In this document: positions 4,712 through 7,513 of the stretch, one piece after another
Layout: each line of letters starts with the position of its first letter
How positions within the stretch are numbered: position 1 is the first letter of the stretch
Assembly: GCA_029555885.1 (NCBI GenBank)
Contig: JAKPQT010000267.1
Span: forward strand, 1 to 7,513
Reading direction: 5' to 3'
From: Chloroflexota bacterium
GTDB taxonomy: Bacteria > Chloroflexota > Anaerolineae > CG2-30-64-16
DNA length: 7,513 nt
Translations under genes and position numbers: made by a program
Notes under the pieces: model-generated
Database searches by the model: none
Told to the model about the DNA's origin: nothing
Seen by the model: the letters and a program-made list of their open reading frames with translations, nothing else

Positions 4712-6175
4712 CTATGCCGTGGGCGCCAGCTGGCCGGCCACCTGGTCGAAGACCTCATCCCCCGCCAGCACCACCAGCCGGTCGCCTGCCCGGATCTCCG
4801 TGTTGCCGTTGGGAATCACGGATTCTGCCTCACGGCGCACCAGCACGATGAGGAAGCCTTCGGGCAGCCCTAATTCGACGATGGTGCGGTGGATCACCGG
4901 GCTTTCGGGCGGGATGACCAGCTCGCGCAGTTGCTCGGAGAGCCTGTGCGTGGGATGGCTGTCATCGGCGGCTTTCTCAGGCGGGGTCAGCACCTTCAAC
5001 CAGCGGGCGACCGGCGTGAGCGTGGTTCCCTGGGCCAGCACCGAGACCAGGACCACAAAGAACACCACATGGAAGATCGCGCGCGCTTCGGGGATGCCTG
5101 CCAGCGCAGGGTACGTTGCCAGGACGATCGGCGCGGCCCCGCGCAACCCGGCCCAGGACACAAACAGCTTCTCGCGCACCTGCATCTTCGATGGCAGTAG
5201 GCACAGGAAGACCGATATCGGCCGCGCAGCGAACATCACGAAGGCGGTGAACAGCAGGCCGAGGCCCATGTTCGGCACCAACTCGCTGGGGAACACGAGC
5301 AAGCCCAACGCCAGGAACATGACAATCTGCATGAGCCAGGCGAGGCCATCGTGGAACTGGATCAAGCTGCGTTTGTGGACAAACTGCTGGTTGCCGAGCG
5401 CGATACCTGCCACGTACGCGGCCATGAAGCCATTGCCGCCGACCGCCTCGGCCGCGCCGTAAACAAGCAGCACCGCGGCCACAGTGACGACCGAGTACAG
5501 GCCGTCATAGCCGAGGTGCAGCCGGTTGATGAAGAGCGCGGTCAGCCTGCCCGTCACCCCGCCGATGAGCACGCCCAGCGACATCTGGACGAAGAAGCGG
5601 ACCACCAGATCCGGCAGGACCGTGCTCGGTTCCGTGATGAGCTGGATGCAGCCGATGGTCAGGAAGATAGCCATCGGGTCGTTGCTGCCTGATTCCAGCT
5701 CCAGCAGCGGCGCGAGCAGGCCCCGCAGCCGGAAGCCGCCGCTGCGCATGACCGCGAAGACTGCTGCGGCATCCGTCGAGGAACCGATGGACGCGATGAG
5801 CAGCCCGACCAGCAGAGGGAGGCCCAGCACGTAGTGCGCGAACAGTCCGGCTGTCACCGCGCCGATGAGCACGCCCAGCGTGCCGAGCACTGCGCCCTGC
5901 CAGAGCACAGGCCGGACGCGTGACCACTGCGTGTCCAGCCCGCCCGAAAAGAGGATGAACACGAGCGCGACGACGCCGATAGCCTGGGCCAGCTTGAAGT
6001 CATCGAAGTAGATGCCGCCGGGACCTTCGGATCCGGCTAGCATCCCCGCGATGAGGAAGAACAGCAGCGCGGGGATGCCGAAGCGGTCGGAGACCCTGCT
6101 TGCCAGCACGCTGACGAGCAGGAGCGCCGCGATAATCAGGAAGACCTGCGTAATTGGGAACCCACCGAGATTCAT
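4712..6175 (-). CDS. nhaP2: Cation (K+ or Na+)/proton antiporter, CPA1 family, NhaP2/CvrA-like, with RCK_C domain
   Basis: This is a 487-residue protein. Residues 1-395 form about 12-13 membrane helices, with GSSTDAAAV (131-139), ELESGSNDP (159-167, holding the conserved Asn165-Asp166 pair expected in the ion site) and SWAGLRGAAPIVLA (340-353), all signatures of the NhaP/CvrA branch. Residues about 411-484 resemble a TrkA-C/RCK_C regulatory domain (PPESPVIHRTIVELGLPEGF, then GDRLVVLAGDE). It exchanges monovalent cations for protons across the cytoplasmic membrane; E. coli CvrA-type proteins of this architecture are called potassium/proton antiporters, but the ion cannot be fixed from sequence. 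ATG 6175 lies 11 bases after the cydB stop, with only a weak GAG-like ribosome site, and the stop lies 7 bases before cydDC. It therefore sits inside the cytochrome bd operon. Length is shorter than E. coli CvrA (about 578), mostly in the cytoplasmic part. An internal DNA repeat is listed separately. Confidence 0.9.
   Translation of the reverse strand: MNLGGFPITQVFLIIAALLLVSVLASRVSDRFGIPALLFFLIAGMLAGSEGPGGIYFDDFKLAQAIGVVALVFILFSGGLDTQWSRVRPVLWQGAVLGTLGVLIGAVTAGLFAHYVLGLPLLVGLLIASIGSSTDAAAVFAVMRSGGFRLRGLLAPLLELESGSNDPMAIFLTIGCIQLITEPSTVLPDLVVRFFVQMSLGVLIGGVTGRLTALFINRLHLGYDGLYSVVTVAAVLLVYGAAEAVGGNGFMAAYVAGIALGNQQFVHKRSLIQFHDGLAWLMQIVMFLALGLLVFPSELVPNMGLGLLFTAFVMFAARPISVFLCLLPSKMQVREKLFVSWAGLRGAAPIVLATYPALAGIPEARAIFHVVFFVVLVSVLAQGTTLTPVARWLKVLTPPEKAADDSHPTHRLSEQLRELVIPPESPVIHRTIVELGLPEGFLIVLVRREAESVIPNGNTEIRAGDRLVVLAGDEVFDQVAGQLAPTA
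5551..5580. repeat. Direct repeat within the antiporter gene, copy A
   Basis: These 30 bases match 5851-5880 at 28 positions, including an identical 20-mer at 5561-5580 and 5861-5880. The offset is exactly 300 bases, so the frame is kept; this copy encodes LGVLIGGVTG near residue 200. Confidence 0.6.
5851..5880. repeat. Direct repeat within the antiporter gene, copy B
   Basis: Partner of 5551-5580. It encodes LGVLIGAVTA near residue 100, in a membrane helix. The offset is exactly 100 codons. Confidence 0.6.
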
Positions 6176-6186
6176 GCAGGGCGATC

Positions 6187-7215
6187 TCAGTAGACCAGTT
6201 TCTTCTCACCTGTGACGCGCTGGCGGAAGACGTAATAGTTGTAGAGCTGGTAGGCCAGCACAATGGGCACCATCACGACGGCGATGATTGTCATCACCTG
6301 CAACGTGTACGGCGTGGACGACGCGTTCCACACGGTCAGGCTCCATTCCGGGTTGAGGCTGGACACCATGACCCGGGGGAACAGGCCGCGGAACGTGGTC
6401 ACGACCGTCAGGGCAATGGTCAGGCCGGTCATCGCGAAGGCCCACCCGGCGCGGCGCTGGCGCAGGAACCAGCCGCAGGCCAGGAAGGCCGCGCCCGCGC
6501 CCAGCGCGCTGATGCCCGGGTTGACGCCGAGCCGGGCAAAGATGTCCGTGGCAAAGTAGCTTGCCAGCACCGTCCCTGCACCGACGACCAGCACGACCGG
6601 CCACAGCCGGTCCGCGATATGCTGCGCGCGTTGGAGCATCGCGCCGTCCGTGCGCAGCGTCAGGTAGATCGCGCCGTGCAGCGTGAAGACGCCCAGGCCC
6701 GCCACACCGCCCAGCAGGGCATACGGATTGAGCAGGTTGAAGAAGCCGCCTACGTACTGCATGTTCGCGTCGATGGGCACCCCGCGCACGAGGTTCGCCA
6801 TCGCCACGCCCCACAGCAGCGCAGGCACCGCGCTGCCCACGAAGATGCCCCAGTCCCAGAGCCGGCGCCAGCGCGGGCTGTTGTCCTTGCTGCGGAACTC
6901 GAACGCGACCCCGCGGATAATCAGCGCGACCAGCATGAGCAGCAGCGCGAGGAAGAAGCCGCTGAACAGCGTGGCGTACCAGTTAGGGAACGCCGCGAAC
7001 ATCGCGCCGCCCGCGGTGATGAGCCAGACTTCGTTGCCATCCCAGAACGGCCCGATGGTGTTGATGATGACCCGGCGCTCCTCATCCTTCTTGCCCAGGA
7101 ACGGCAGCAGGATCCCGACGCCGTAGTCGAAGCCTTCGAGGAAGAAAAAACCGGCAAACAGCACACCGATCAGGATGAACCAGACGGTGTTGAGAATCGA
7201 GGGTGCTTCCGCCAT
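6187..7215 (-). CDS. cydB: Cytochrome bd quinol oxidase subunit II
   Basis: This 342-residue membrane protein has about eight to nine helices. Family signatures are plain: FFFLEGFDYGVGILLPFL (23-40), WDGNEVWLITAGGAMFAAF (58-76), RGVAFEFRSK (101-110) and VMVSSLNPEWSLTVWNAS (282-299). CydB pairs with CydA in the terminal oxidase that passes electrons from quinol to oxygen in the cytoplasmic membrane. CydB has the same fold but in E. coli carries no heme. The start is ATG 7215, supported by AAGGAGG seven bases upstream and by the family's usual N-terminus; a longer frame to 7305 would add 30 residues that overlap cydA. The gene follows cydA after 26 bases. It ends 11 bases before the antiporter gene, leaving no room for a cydX-like small subunit. 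No frameshift is visible. Confidence 0.97.
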   Translation of the reverse strand: MAEAPSILNTVWFILIGVLFAGFFFLEGFDYGVGILLPFLGKKDEERRVIINTIGPFWDGNEVWLITAGGAMFAAFPNWYATLFSGFFLALLLMLVALIIRGVAFEFRSKDNSPRWRRLWDWGIFVGSAVPALLWGVAMANLVRGVPIDANMQYVGGFFNLLNPYALLGGVAGLGVFTLHGAIYLTLRTDGAMLQRAQHIADRLWPVVLVVGAGTVLASYFATDIFARLGVNPGISALGAGAAFLACGWFLRQRRAGWAFAMTGLTIALTVVTTFRGLFPRVMVSSLNPEWSLTVWNASSTPYTLQVMTIIAVVMVPIVLAYQLYNYYVFRQRVTGEKKLVY

Positions 7216-7222
7216 GAGAGTG

Positions 7223-7229
7223 CCTCCTT
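7223..7229 (-). promoter_or_regulatory. Strong Shine-Dalgarno of cydB
   Basis: The coding strand reads AAGGAGG followed by seven bases and then ATG at 7215. It lies in the 26-base gap after the cydA stop and decides the cydB start. Confidence 0.9.
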
Positions 7230-7241
7230 GCAGAACTGCGA

Positions 7242-7513
7242 TCAGGACCGCGCGCCGCCCGGGGTCACGGGCTTCGGCGCCGGCGCCACGGGAGTGGGCT
7301 CCCAATCCGGCACGACATCGTGCGCGATGTCTTCGGTCTTGGCGCGGGCGAACTTCGCCAACAGATAGACATCCGCCACCATCAGTACGCCGTAGAGCAG
7401 CGTGAGCACCACGACTGAAATCAGCGCCGCGCCGGTGCCTACGCTGACCGAGACGCCCTGCTCAGTCTTCAGCATCCCGAAGACCATCCACGGCTGGCGG
7501 CCCATCTCGGTGA
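7242..7513 (-). CDS. cydA: Cytochrome bd quinol oxidase subunit I, C-terminal 89 residues only
   Basis: The frame enters at the right edge and ends at TGA 7244-7242. The first visible residues are TEMGRQPW, the highly conserved GRQPW motif of CydA. The glutamate two residues before the glycine aligns with E. coli Glu445, a heme ligand of the oxygen-reducing site. One last membrane helix follows (ALISVVVLTLLYGVLMVADV), then a cationic KFARAK and a proline-rich tail (WEPTPVAPAPKPVTPGGARS) of low complexity. The quinol-binding Q-loop and the other heme ligands lie outside the window, so the Q-loop type cannot be judged. It is the first visible gene of the cyd cluster, and its promoter would be to the right of the window. 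Confidence 0.95.
   Translation of the reverse strand, partial: TEMGRQPWMVFGMLKTEQGVSVSVGTGAALISVVVLTLLYGVLMVADVYLLAKFARAKTEDIAHDVVPDWEPTPVAPAPKPVTPGGARS

Noticed and set aside
4705..4758. Upstream ATG at 4758 as the cydDC start
   Set aside because: It would overlap the antiporter gene by 47 bases and add an arginine- and tryptophan-rich 18 residues unlike CydD N-termini.
7216..7305. Longer cydB start at 7305
   Set aside because: It would overlap the end of cydA. The strong AAGGAGG and the family N-terminus both point to 7215.
6154..7368. 404-codon open frame on the + strand
   Set aside because: It lies opposite cydB and cydA, whose protein matches are unmistakable. The product is a Q/R/E/H-rich low-complexity string typical of antisense frames in GC-rich DNA.

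Overview
The window is a compact, high-GC bacterial segment. Every supportable gene lies on the minus strand, so transcription runs from position 7513 towards position 1. In that order the genes are: the 3' end of cydA, cydB, a CPA1-type cation/proton antiporter with an RCK_C domain (nhaP2-like), a fused cydD-cydC ABC exporter, secG, and the 5' part of a family-5 (peptide-type) ABC substrate-binding protein. Coding density is near total. The only gap above 30 bases is the 69 bases between cydDC and secG, so no gene-free stretch over 300 bases exists. I recognise no RNA gene, CRISPR array or transposase.

Organism: the YKTRRGVEKT motif in SecG, secG lying directly next to a family-5 binding protein, the fused CydDC, and dispersed palindromic or heptameric repeats inside genes together suggest Chloroflexota (Anaerolineae-like). 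This is recalled gene context, not a database result, and I hold it only moderately.

Region 4.7-7.5 kb is a respiratory block. CydA and CydB form cytochrome bd quinol oxidase, and CydDC is the ABC exporter needed to assemble it. Between them sits a 12-13-helix antiporter, with gaps of 11 bases (after cydB) and 7 bases (before cydDC), which suggests one transcript. Region 0-0.9 kb is a separate secretion/uptake block. A consensus extended -10 promoter overlapping the cydDC stop codon probably drives secG and the binding protein independently.

The most unusual structure is inside cydDC. The segment joining the CydD ATPase domain to the CydC membrane domain (about residues 564-655) is made of repetitive DNA read in frame: two 99-bp tandem units, each a 60-bp element plus a heptamer array, followed by a cluster of three perfect or near-perfect palindromes. 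The two other inter-domain linkers of the same protein also carry short palindromes. Two of those three linker regions contain arms around the same two-base centre (GA on the + strand) as one palindrome in the main cluster. The DNA looks like small repeat elements that were domesticated as, or tolerated in, protein linkers, comparable in principle to the Rickettsia palindromic elements known to insert in frame into coding genes.
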